DNA from: Aphis gossypii
Taxonomy: Eukaryota; Arthropoda; Insecta; Hemiptera; Aphididae
Direction of reading: 5' to 3'
Length of the DNA stretch: 64,000 nt
Assembly (NCBI RefSeq): GCF_020184175.1
Contig: NC_065532.1
Span: 43,730,287-43,794,286 of the forward strand
Shown here: piece by piece, positions 13,913 through 26,600 of the stretch
How the letters are laid out: the number at the start of each line of letters is the position of its first letter
How positions within the stretch are numbered: position 1 is the stretch's first letter
Notes under the pieces: model-generated
The model's database searches: none
Told to the model about the DNA's origin: nothing
Seen by the model: only the letters and a program-made list of their open reading frames with translations
Translations under genes and position numbers: made by a program

Positions 13913-14365
13913 TATCTGTTTATTATGCTACTATAGATATATTATAGTAAAAAGTTGAATTAATAAGAAACGTAAAAACCCAGAATGCGGACTAAATGTT
14001 TATATTGGATTATTATTGTTTTCGTTATCGGCTAGTTTTTAAATGTAATAAACGTATAGATCGTCAATCTACATAATATAGCCTGCAGTTCCCATACGGT
14101 CAGTATACTTTCAACATCGATATCGACCATTTCAAAATTTAAAATTTAGTGTTGTAGTTTGAAACCTCTTGTATGAAGTATACACCGATCACTTCAGTGG
14201 ATGTAGAGTTCGTTTTCTATATTAAATGTTAAGTATTCTATCAGACAATAGAGCCAGTTTCACTACTTACTTAAATTCAAGAAAAATACACGGTAGTTAA
14301 TTCTTTTTTTTTAATTTAAATTAATTTTTTATTAATTTGAACTAGTTCATGTTAATTTTTGGTCA

Positions 14366-14440
14366 TGCTTTTTTTTGCTTTTTTAAAAAAATAAATATAC
14401 TTTTTTTTGCTTTTTTAAAACAATCGTGTGCTTTTTTAGT
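14366..14440. repeat. short tandem repeat of a GCTTTTTT unit
   Basis: The word GCTTTTTTnn occurs about five times, including two near-identical stretches of about 20 bases with the shape TTTTTTTTGCTTTTTTAAAA. Confidence 0.6.
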
Positions 14441-14588
14441 TGCTTATTATGTTTTAAAATCTAAGCCCTATTAATAAGTAATAACATATATATTAAAATA
14501 CTGTGTTTTAATTGGGAGCACCATACTTTGATACGGACAGGGGCCACCTGGAAGATCCCGATTTCCCGATAGGCCTATCCCGGTGTTT

Positions 14589-14700
14589 CCGAATTGCAGA
14601 CAAAGTGACAAAAACTATGTGAGTTGCGGACGAAACCTAAAATGGTAACATATGAATTGCGGACACAAAAAATATAAAATACTAATTGCGGACAAATGTC
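14589..14700. repeat. four spaced copies of a GAATTGCGGACA motif
   Basis: Related words (gaattgcagaca, gagttgcggacg, gaattgcggacac, taattgcggacaa) recur about every 30-33 bases. One inverted copy (gtgcccgcaattc) lies near 15044. This suggests the subterminal repeats of an old transposon, but no ends or duplications were found. Confidence 0.45.
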
Positions 14701-17700
14701 CAATTATTATTATTATAATAAATGTTGCAGCACCTATTCAAGTGAGTGTTGAAATCAGTAGAATATTATTATTAATAGGCTGTTTCAAAAAAAAATTTTG
14801 CCACAAAATTAAAACTTAATAATATAATATAATAACGTTAAATTATTTAACAAAATTTTAAAAATAACGATTGCTCTTTTGTAGAACTAAGAACACACAT
14901 ATTTTTAAGCTCACCTACCAATTTTTTGGTTGCTTGTACTAAGTCCTGAAAAGTGGCGAAGGGAAATATTTGTATCTGAAACTCAAGTGGTTTTTATTAA
15001 AAAAAGCTCTGTACGCAATTAATATGATGACAGCGAAACTGGTGCCCGCAATTCTTTTGTTATAATACTGACCTGAATAATTCGTCCTCAACTAGTATGT
15101 GTCCGCCTATCCACCCCTATAGTACCTATTATATATTATTATATAGGTGGTAGGGCAAACGTAAACAACAATTTTAATCTATTATGAACATGTCGTTATG
15201 ATATTTTTTTTGAAAAAAGAAACAAATAAATTTTCAACGGCTAAATATGTTATAAACATATCTTGAAACTAAAAAACTAATCATAGTTTACTATTAAAAC
15301 ATTCGGATATATAAAAAAGAATTGTATACCAGATCGGTAATAGAAATTTTGAAAATAAAAATATCTCTTAATACATTATTTTGGGATTTAAATTCCTAAT
15401 AAAATAATTTGTTAAAACTTTTAACTGTATCGTTGATTGCAAATTGCTTCACATTATTCTCTGTAAAATTAAAACGTTAACACTCCAAAACGTTTAAGTT
15501 TGCGTTTGACAGTGACGAAGACAACATAATAATTATTATACAAGCTTCGTATTTGCTTAGCAAAGTAAATATTTTGAACATTCTGGGTTTTTATTTAACT
15601 AAAAGCGTATACGCATGTCGTATACCCATGTTGTAAATACTAAATATTAATATATTTATTACATGTCGAGTAATGGTTTGAAATATTGAAGTGACATATA
15701 ATAAATGTATATATATTATATATGATTAAACGTATTAATGTCTAACCCATATAACACAAAATTATTATGTTTTTATCTACAGCCTATAGTGATATTTTTG
15801 AACTTTTAGCTTTTACAATTTTTTTTAAATCTTAAATCTTCGAAATTTTATAACATTGCGTCGTAATACTCATCATTATTCATTATAAATAGTAACGATT
15901 ACTTATCTAATAAGTTTTGCGGTTTATGTGCTGACTATATATTGGTATTCCTTCGATTTTTATGACCAAACTCTCAAAAGAAAAAACCGCAAAGTTTCTT
16001 ATGCACTAATAGAGTTTTAGTAAATATCTCCAGACTAAAGCCATTCATTCAAAATTAAATAGATTTTTTTTTAAGACATTTATAAGTGCTAAACTTAAGC
16101 AGCTGCTAATTGAAAACTCAGAAAATATATGTTCCACAAAATCGATTTATATTGTAATAAATAGTTTTGGACATGAGTGTCGTTTTATATAATGTAACAT
16201 TTTATCTACTATTTGTTATTTTATTTTAAAAATAAAATAAATAATTAGTTTTTTTATGTGGGTACCTATTTTTCAAAATTTTATTAATTTATCTAAAATT
16301 ACAACAAAACATAGGTGTTTTGAATAATACCGTACTTCGTTGAACCTAATTTGTTCTTAGTTTAATACCGTATTATCTTTGATTCCAAAATTTATATGGA
16401 AAAGTTTAGATTTTATTAGGATAGTAAAATAATTTAAGACTTATTCGTAAAAAATATAACCATAGGCTTGTATACTTATTCCGTGTTTTTTCTTTTATAC
16501 GTAATAACTAATAATAATGTATCAAACTCATAATAAATATTTAATTACAACAACTACATTATAAACATTATAATTTATAAGTATTTATTATATTATTAGT
16601 TAAAAGCAATCGATGGTAAATTTAAGATATTAAATACAAAAAGTAAAACAATAGGTATATACGGGGTACAATAGGTATTAGGTACGTATATATACCAAAA
16701 TAAAGGATGAAAAAAATAATATTTTAAATAGTAATTTAATTTTAACAAGTAAAAAACACAGAAGAACAATAGGTTTATGAACGAATAATATAGAAATAAT
16801 TAAATTCTATTCTTGTATTATAATTTTTATCTTGCAACAATTTATCCAGCCAGGTAATAACTATGAATATTATATTAAGTATTCACTGTTGAAATAACAT
16901 CCTATAGAATTTTGATTATAAATAAATTCATTAATTTTATCGAGAACAATGTCAAATCATTTTAAATATTTGTAGACAAACAAATTCTACGACAGTTTTA
17001 TCCAATTTTCTATGCTTGTTATAACAACAATTTACTTTATATCTCATAGTTTATAAAATCAAAAACCATTATATTTTGTGTTACTGTAAATTCTAGGACC
17101 AATTTTATTATAGTTACTATTTGTATAGCGAAATATATATTATTATGTATTAATACATAATTATGCTATTTCAAAAACCTAAGCTGTTTGTTTATTTTTT
17201 TTTATCTTTTAAGTTACAAGTACAGGAATGAAAACTTTACTAGCTATAATTAACACATTTTTTTCAATGGTGACTTATGTCTTAAGTACAATTTTCTTTA
17301 AGTATTTTACTATTGTTTTCTTGTATATCAGTTTAAATCAAACTAAACTTACTAAACACTTGTCATTTTTAAACTTATAAGTAATACACCATTATGATTA
17401 TATTAATGACAATATTATCATAGTGTACTTATAATACATTAATTGGGCATTTATTTGTAGTGGAATATTATATTATAAACTATGAAATAGTAGTAGACAA
17501 TTAATAATAACATTTGTTATTTGTATTAAAAAATTATGAGCTATTCTTGATAAATATTCATCAAATGATAATATCAAAATATATAATATATTTAATATTT
17601 ATATATCAGGATATACGTTATCAAAAATAAGAATTTAAATTCTACATTTTCTAATCTCTTTTTATTTAATTATAAAAATTAATTATTGTATATTTGTACA

Positions 17701-20700
17701 TTAAACAAACCATTCTTAAACCAGTATTCGTAACGAAAAGGTTTGATGCTTGATATAACTAAGGTATACTAAAAATTTGGCAGGTTGTAAACTTCGCTCA
17801 AGATTTTATCTATGTTAAGAAGATATAATGGAAACTGAGTTTGTAACACTTATAATCATATTTTTATATGAAATTTATAATTTAAATTTATGACGGATAA
17901 CTTCAGTTAATTTTCTTTCCAAACACATTAGACGCTCGTTTTTCTTTAAATTATTATATTTTCCTAATATACGCAAAAGTTTCTTAATGTTTATAAATAG
18001 ATCCACTCAAATTGGTTAATTCTATTTTTATAAATATTTCTTATTAAATAAAAAAAAATGGTATGTATTAAATATATAATTTACATACTTTGTTATACAA
18101 ATTTAATATAACAATAAATATTAAAATATACTACATATAGGTATATGATTAATACAAAATTATAAATATTGATCTGCAATATTATTTTCATATTATAATG
18201 TTTTTAAAAATACTTTGCTTGTTTAAACTGTAAATGTCTTCTGTTCTTCGTCAAAATTTAAAATTTCCGATAATTTTTAAACCATCGTGATTTTAATTTT
18301 TATTAAATAATAAGTCTAGTTTGCATGAACGCTAGTATTAAGATACACGGTTTCCTGTTTCTTCACCGTTCTTATTGCACACAATAACGAGCGTACACTC
18401 ATCACGTTCTTCGCGATAAAGACGAAAGTTTCTATTTCTGCGCGTAACAATGCGGATTGAAATATTCTACATTGATAATATTGATATTGCAGATATTGGA
18501 TTTGGTTTCGGGCGCAGTTTACATTAGACCTTTTTAATCTCGATAATAATCTGAACGCTGTTTACAAAAAAAGAGGTCATTTGGGTGCAGTTTACGTATG
18601 CCCAACAAATCTGTACGACGACCAATTAACGTAGTTGTAAAATCGATAGATTTATCGTTCCGCTCAGAATCTAAAACAGCACGTCTTACCTACGTATGGC
18701 TCGTGTGAGAAGGCAATTTAAGGCGTTGCAACACAATACAGGGTGATTCATTTAATACTTATAGTTTCAAAAAACACTTGTTTTCAAAAATATTGTTTAA
18801 TATAATATTATTTGGTTACAAAGATTAATTAATATTTTAACTACCAATTTAATATTAATTTTAAATTGAAAAATAAATAGTGTCTGACGATACAACTATA
18901 CTCAAAAGTTAAATCACATTTGACAGTTGTTTTTTCTGGATGTCAATTGAAGGGAAGTAAAAAATGACATCGTAAAATTAACTATGTTTACACCCTTAAA
19001 ACTTTGTTGATATGAACACAAAATATTCATTCTTGAATCATTTTATAGTAGTTAACATAAAAATTGAGGATCAATACAAATTATAAATATTCATAGTTAT
19101 ATTCTCCTCTCTACCATCCACTTCAAATTCCGTTTAACCCTATTTATTTAGGTTAGGCTGAATGTGATAATAGCAGTGTATATACGTTGGACCTGTATAG
19201 GATATTATTTACATATCGTTTTGTTGTGATGGGCTTGCACATTCTGTGTTTTTTCTAGGATTGAGTACTAAATTACCAACTTGATAGTTAATTATACTTA
19301 TTAAGTAACACTAATCATAAAAATTTGATTTTATATGATACAAGAAAACTATTTTTTAACAATATAATTTTGGTTTATTTAGTTATTTAACTATTAAATA
19401 TTAATTGATATATATATATATATTATAACTAATATTAAATATATCTGTGTGTAAGTGTTACTATTATTATTATTATTTTTTTTTTGCCTAAGTCCTTAGT
19501 TATCATACATTCATTATGTTATAAATTATAACAGAACATTCATAAAATAATAATGAATATAATAATAATAAATTAGATTTTTTTCTAATTAAAACTTTTT
19601 AATGCATTTTCAACAGTATTAAATTAAGTAGTATTTTCTTGACATAATTATAAATATACTTAATTAATTTTATGACCTAAAAATCTTGAATCATATTTGA
19701 TGTTATTATAATTATATTATAACAGTAATAATCTTTTATTAGAGTTTAAACTCTAATATTTTATGTATGTTCATGTTCATAATAATATTAAATGGTAACA
19801 ACTAAATTTATAAATAAAACAGTTTAACATTTTATAGTATATCGACTAGGTATATCGGATTCTGTTTTACATATTTTTATATGTAAATTCAATTTACATC
19901 TATACATATTTTTCATTTTACACAAAATAAACACCGATATCTAAACCAAATTTTAATCAAACGTCGGTAACTGAGTCATAGATTTAATAATATGCGAGAA
20001 TGCGAGATAGTGTTGTTTTTTAACAACCATTAACCGAATAAGTCTCTAATAAATTGAAGATCAATGTAACGCGGCACAAGAAACAACTATTAAAACATTT
20101 TCATTAATTTTCTTATCAGCTTACTGTAACCATGATTCAATTGTATACTAGGTATTCCTATTTATAGTGATATTACAAAATATGACACAATAAATAATAC
20201 AATTAAAATTAATTATTACCACTAATTACTGAAAAAAATAATTACTTAGGTATTATTAATTATTATTATTAATATGTTATTTTCATTATCTAAAATCTAA
20301 ACAAACGTGCAATGTAGCGGTACAGATTGCGTTTACTATTTCCAATATTTTAATTGATCAATGGTTAATTTTAAATATATTAACTTGTTATGCGATTTTA
20401 AATGGTAATCATTGTCATTGTGTGTGTAATAAACTAGTAACCTCTCTCATATGACTCATGTGATAGTTTTATAGTATCATACTCATACAATATAATTATT
20501 GTTTTGATAATATTATATTATTCAGAACTATGGACTGAATTTAATTTCTGGTTAAAATGAATTGAAAATTTAAGTTTTCTTAATTTGTAATATGTTATAA
20601 TAACAAAACTCAAATTAAACATTTTTGGTCCTTTAAAGACACTATAATATACAACATAATTATCCAAAACTCACAAAACCTAACAAGCTGTTAAGATATG

Positions 20701-23200
20701 ATATTAGCCATTAGGTATAATAATCATTGTATATTTTACATAATACTTTTATCTTGTCTTGTGATCTTCTCTAGCTGTAATGACTGTTGCTATTTATAGT
20801 TTCATTGATGAAAAGTTTATTTGTCGAGTTTGATTTGCCAATACCATTTAGTTTAATTAAATAATTATGATACAAATTTGATTTATGTAGTTATACGATT
20901 TTATTTCAGTCTGAATAATAATTACAGGTAGGTAATAATAACAATTATTTACAATAACTACTGGTAGAGAATTTAGGAACAACGACGTATATCACATTTA
21001 TTTAAAATTACATTACCGTTTAGAAACGTATAATTATTCATTATTATTTAGTCATAAATCTTATTTTTAACTTTCAGGATTATTCATTCCAACCGTTTTT
21101 CTTATATTTTAATTTTGGATTTGAAGTTCATATATATACATATGTTAAAGAAGACGTATATCCTTTAATTATTAATTATTGTTAAAGCCTGTCGTTTTCA
21201 TCTTTGCGAAGCATAGTATAAGAAAATTAGTCCAATTACAATATTAAAAGAGGCGTACAATGATTTAAATTTACAATCTAGATGTTGGTTTAAACTTTAA
21301 GCCATTGTTTAGCTTGCCTTATTTACCATCACTTCTGGTTTCTGATGAATTTTTTAAAACAATAGCAACTTGTCCGGATGAAAAACCATTTTCATCTTTT
21401 GCTGATAACATATAAGATAAATGAAGAACTTATTGATAACTGAATAACTTCGTATTATTAAAAAAAATAATAATAATAAATCGAATTACTTATATAATTT
21501 TTTATAAATGGATCAAAAAACGTATATCGAATAACATGGTTTTTTAATATCAATTAATATGTAATTGTCAGAATATATCATTCAAGTGTATGCAATTTTC
21601 AGCTATCTATAATAAGTCAAAATTATCTTTTAAACAATAAATTGTAGGTAGATAAAATACGTGGGGTACTTGGAGTATTTAAATTTTAAAAATTATTATT
21701 ATGAATGGTAAGTGCGCGATTTTTAATGATGCTCGTAAAATTAACACGTGGGATTGATATCAATTATAATATAAGTAGAATGAATGGGTGTTCTATTTAA
21801 TCGGTTCTCCAAATTTTTCTCTATTAGGTAATAAGTTCTGTGAATTACAGGTAAAAATTGTATTCGATATACTTACAGATGATTTAGAGAGTTAAAATTT
21901 CGTATACAACGTTTACAACATTTTTACTGTGAATGAGTATATCTTGTGATGAATTACTTTTAATATTTTAAAATATACTAATAAAGATAATAAAACACGT
22001 CAAATTATTGTAATAATAAAATACATCTATTGGGGGTTGATTTTCCGTTTTTATAATTTCCTATTGAACAAAAACTCAAGGATCGTACCAGTATATTGTA
22101 GTTTTACTACAATTACACGTTGTTCAACATTGACACATTAGGTAATTTTCTATTTATAGCCAAAACTTTTAACATATTTTAGGTTCTTATAATACTCAAC
22201 ACTAAAAAGTTAAAATTAATAAAAAATAAATAAATCATAACCTCATAACCATATAATAACCCCAAAAATAAGTCTTGAAAATGTAAGTGCGTAGTGGTAT
22301 AGTATTAGCCAAAGACCTTCACCCACATGGCCGATGGGTTAGTATTATTGTGATAATAATCGTAATAAAAATATTAATAATAATTCACCACGCAATTAAA
22401 TAGTTTAATTAATGAATAATAATATATAAACATTATGTAGTGTTTTTTCTGCACTTTTAGACTTAGTTCGTAGAACTAAAGTCCATATTACGTTATACAC
22501 GCCAATATGGTAATATTTTCGCAAATATAATAATAATAATAATTATTATTATTATTATTATTACATTATGGTCACCGTTAAACTGATGCTGCGCTATTTT
22601 TTTTTTTTTTTGACGCAAACGTGTACAATGTGCATAATATAATATAATATAATATCATCTAATTAGTATTTGATCGTAGGTATATAACAATAATAATTAA
22701 AATAATGTAGTTCGAAGTGAAACTGTTCAAATATAACTACTATAGAAAATCATCTAGATACTACAACAATATTAGATTGTAATGAATATAAACTTTTCAT
22801 AGCATGTGAGTTATATGACCAGCATGGCAATAGTTATGATTGATAAAGTCGGTACTACTTATAAAAGCTATCCAACGATACTATTATACTATTGTTATCA
22901 TCAATTCAAAAATTCTTCTGTCCAAATGTTTGCAGTATTATCTCCTATGCATAAGTCCTGACTATCGTTATTTAGGTATTAATAATCGTCATATTATTAT
23001 AATTTATAAAAGCTAGTGATTTATTAAATACTATATAAATTTTATTGTAGATACTGGCCATAAACTGTTAATAATATATATATTTTATTTATCTATTTTA
23101 AATTTTAATGGTTCACTTCTCTTTTTTATTATTCACACTTCTTGATTTGAGTATAGGTAGCTGTTTCTGCAAGTCGATAATTATTTATAAACATCACGTC
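14701..23200. other. AT-rich intergenic DNA between candidate start exon and PEPCK 3' end
   Basis: No convincing exon on either strand. A patch at 18340-18730 is less AT-rich and carries two similar words (gcgcagtttacattag, gtgcagtttacgtatg) about 80 bases apart, probably an old repeat. (ATT)n runs lie at 19462-19480, and a palindromic (AAT)n/(ATT)n tract at 22527-22563. Confidence 0.55.
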
Positions 23201-23486
23201 AAATTAGGACTATAGGTAAACGTTAACTCATCGTTATGTTTATTATAACATATTTTGTCCTGAGAAATACGGTTTCAAATTCGGACAATCTATAAATCTA
23301 TAACCTTCACTTCCCCGCATGATTTTAAGTGGGAATTGAAAACGATGGATCAAATTAAGTCAAAACGTACAATATTGTATATAAATAATATAATTATAAA
23401 AATAAACTTAATAATTTAGGATTATACATTTAATTAAACTTAAAATTACTTTAAATCATTAACTTAAAAATAATATATGCAATAAC

Positions 23487-23492
23487 TTTAAT
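23487..23492 (-). terminator. candidate poly(A) signal of PEPCK (ATTAAA)
   Basis: ATTAAA on the minus strand lies about 47 bases beyond the PEPCK stop codon. A canonical AATAAA occurs further on at 23239-23244. Either could end the transcript; sequence alone does not decide. Confidence 0.25.
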
Positions 23493-23538
23493 GGGCAATA
23501 AGAGAACATTTGAATAGTCTATAGGTTAGTGTGAATTG

Positions 23539-23652
23539 TTAATTTTGTTGAGGTGAACTCAGACGTCTAAACAGACTATCGATTTGATCTTGTACGTCTT
23601 TTGGCAAATCTTCATCCACCTGTTCATTCAAAAAATTTGCCACTTCTTTGGC
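23539..23652 (-). CDS. Pepck: PEPCK exon 9 (C-terminus)
   Basis: Codes residues 610-646, from AKEVANFLNE to SSPQQN and stop TAA at 23541-23539. The acceptor is tttgcag|GCC, phase 0. Intron 8 is only 83 bases. Confidence 0.95.
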   Translation of the reverse strand, partial: AKEVANFLNEQVDEDLPKDVQDQIDSLFRRLSSPQQN

Positions 23653-26600
23653 CTGCAAATGTGAAAAATATAATATAGTTAAACATATAAACTAATGAAA
23701 CAAGCTTAATTAATAAAATGTGAACAATGACTTACCTCTTCCGTCCAAAAATCTATGGGAACAGAAAATAGTCCGTCAAAGTCTATGTTTAGTCCATGGA
23801 CGTCGAACGATTCACGGGTAGGCACATAACCGATGGGTGTTGGTTGTGCTGTGAGTGGTTCGTTGTCTATTCGTCGCAAAATCCAATCCAAAACGCGACA
23901 GTTTTCACCGTATCCTGGCCACATATATTTTCCCTGTTCAGACACACGTTAATTCATTATTAGTGTGAATAAATTAACAATAATGAACGTTGAGTGAAAA
24001 TAGTTATGCAAATTTCAACACATAACTTATCATACATGGGTAAACGGTAGATTTTAAGTTAAGTTCCAGGAAAAAGATTTCTATAATATAATATGTAGGA
24101 TATTGACGTTTTTGTCAAACAAAATTGTGTATTTATATTATATATTTATTAATATTTATATCAGTTTTTTTTTCAAAATTTAAATATCATAAAAGTTTTT
24201 GAAATTTTTTCAAGGACTATTAATTAATTTACGAAACTATATTGTTTATCTATTACCTATATTAAAAGACACAGTTTTTGTTTTATTTATGGTCAAAATC
24301 GAAAATATAAGTCTGATTGACTTAACCCCTGGAGAGTTCCATCGCTGGATGGCTTCCTTCATCATAAGCTTCTGGTGTTATTTTATGGTATATGTATGTC
24401 ATTTATGTTTATATACAGCCATCGTTTTTATTTATTATGTATAATTAATTACAGATTGTAAATTGTCATGATATAAATAAAAAAGTCTGGTTCACCAAAA
24501 TCAAAATGATAAATTACGTTGGTCATAAACCACGAATACGGGCCTGCAGGTATTTGAGCAATGCACTCACTTGGTCATCTTTTCGGAACCAATTGACGTG
24601 GAATACTTTGGGCACTTTGACGTTGGGTGTTTCCATTGACAGCCAGTGCTGCAGGTAGTGTCCAAAGTTATATCCGAAAAATGGCCGCATGGCAAATGGG
24701 TCATGCATGATTTCTTTGCCCTTGTGCTCGGCAGCTGCAGTGGCTTCAGACTTCATGGAAGCACCAACGTACACCCCATGTTTCCAGTCAAATGCCTCGT
24801 ATACCAGAGGCACACCAGATGGACGTCTACCACCGAACAAGATGGCGTCAATTGGTACACCATCTGGAGATTGCCAATCAGCGTCGATAATCGGACACTG
24901 TTCGGCTGGTGTGCAAAACCTACAAAATATATAGTACGAGTCCTTTGTAATAAAGAAATTTATTAAGGTGACTATTAACTAGTACCTAGAGTTGTTTCTA
25001 AAGTAAAAAGACAATTTTATTTTTGCATAGTTATTTTCTTGTAATAAAGTAATTTAGTTACATAAGAATTTTAAGAACACAAATTTTTTATACTTATAAT
25101 TTAAAATCTTTTTTAAAGATAGATTTCTATATTCAAAATCTTAAAATTCAAAAATTAATTTAATATTTTATTCTTTAATAATATTATAGCCTTTAGGTAT
25201 AAAATGATTAAAAAAACAAAACTAAACCAATGTATATTTTTATTCATTCAGTAGTTTATTGAAATAGACAAACCAAATTTTGTCTTGCGATTTAGTAGAT
25301 TAAATGTTAAATACAATACTTATAGTTTATATTAAATTTGAAAAAAATGAAAGTTGTCAAATAAATATAATAGTGACCCATTTCGGTTGTAATTAAATAA
25401 ATTAACTTTTTAAAGTTGGGTTAAACAAATATTTTTTTTTATATAACAAGTAAATGTATAAATTCGAAAATCGGGATATTGTAGATATCGAAAATTATGA
25501 AAGTTGTAGATATTATCTAAAATACTAGAAAATTTGAATTTTACCCAAAACCAGTAATTTTTTTTTATTTAAAATCATTTTCGGTCGTATTCGAGTTTTG
25601 TTAATTTTACTTCAATACAAACACTCACCTCGAATTTGGGTGCGCTGCCGGTGTGCTGCTGCCAGGTGTCCATGGATTACCTTGCCAGTCTGTGATGGTA
25701 ACTCCAGGCTCCAGTTTATCCATTCCTTCCCAGTATACACCACCATCGCTGGTTTGTGCTACATTGGTAAATATAGTATTCTCAAACACGGTATCCATAG
25801 CTACAGGGTTTGTGGTCCTAGACGTGCCAGGCGCCACACCAAAGAACCCAAATTCTGGGTTAATGGCCCTCAGCTGTCCATTCCGGTCAAACCGCATCCA
25901 TACGATGTCATCACCCACACACTCCACCTTGTAACCTGGAAGTGTGGGTCGCATCATTGCCATGTTGGTCTTGCCACAGGCACTAGGAAACGCAGCTACT
26001 ACGTACCGTTTCCGACCCTTCGGATTAGTCACGCCCAAGATCTGTAGTGTAAGATAATACATTTATCATAAATTTCAATTGTAATAACGTTCCGACAAGT
26101 CCCAAGGGAGGTGAAAACGAATCGAAAATAAGCTCCTGCAAATTAGAATACGTGAATTGTGACGGTCGTATTATTTTTTTATCGTACCATCGTCGAAGAA
26201 TCGTGTCTCTTATATCATTAAATATCATATAATAAATTTTATATTATTATTATTACTAAATACTAACCAGCATGTGTTCTGCAAGCCAACCCTCGCGATG
26301 AGCTATTGACGAACCAATTCTTAAAGCGAAACACTTCTTACCCAAGAGTGAGTTGCCGCCGTATCCACTTCCATAACTAATGATTTCGTCCATCTCGGGC
26401 CTGTAAATTATCATTAATACACATTAACTTCATCTAATGCATATTATACCAACCTACAACCTAACTATGTAAAAATGTTTAGACCCTTATGATAATCGAA
26501 CGTAAGTCTTATCATTTATGTTATTTATAATTTCTTATTTTTAAAATGTTCGGGAAAATATAAATCAAATGACCCCTGTTGATACTGTAATGGTCTCTGT

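Noticed and set aside
22527..22563. Palindromic (AAT)n/(ATT)n tract as a regulatory hairpin
   Set aside because: Simple-sequence repeat; the same pattern recurs at 37165-37206 without any gene context.
24199..24444. 81-codon plus-strand frame in PEPCK intron 7
   Set aside because: It starts at a non-ATG codon, is AT-rich, and has no promoter or splice partner.
24646..24966. Plus-strand frames of 80-106 codons
   Set aside because: They lie exactly antisense to PEPCK exon 7 and exist only because coding DNA is GC-rich and poor in stops.
25598..26047. Plus-strand 149- and 93-codon frames
   Set aside because: Antisense shadows of PEPCK exon 6.
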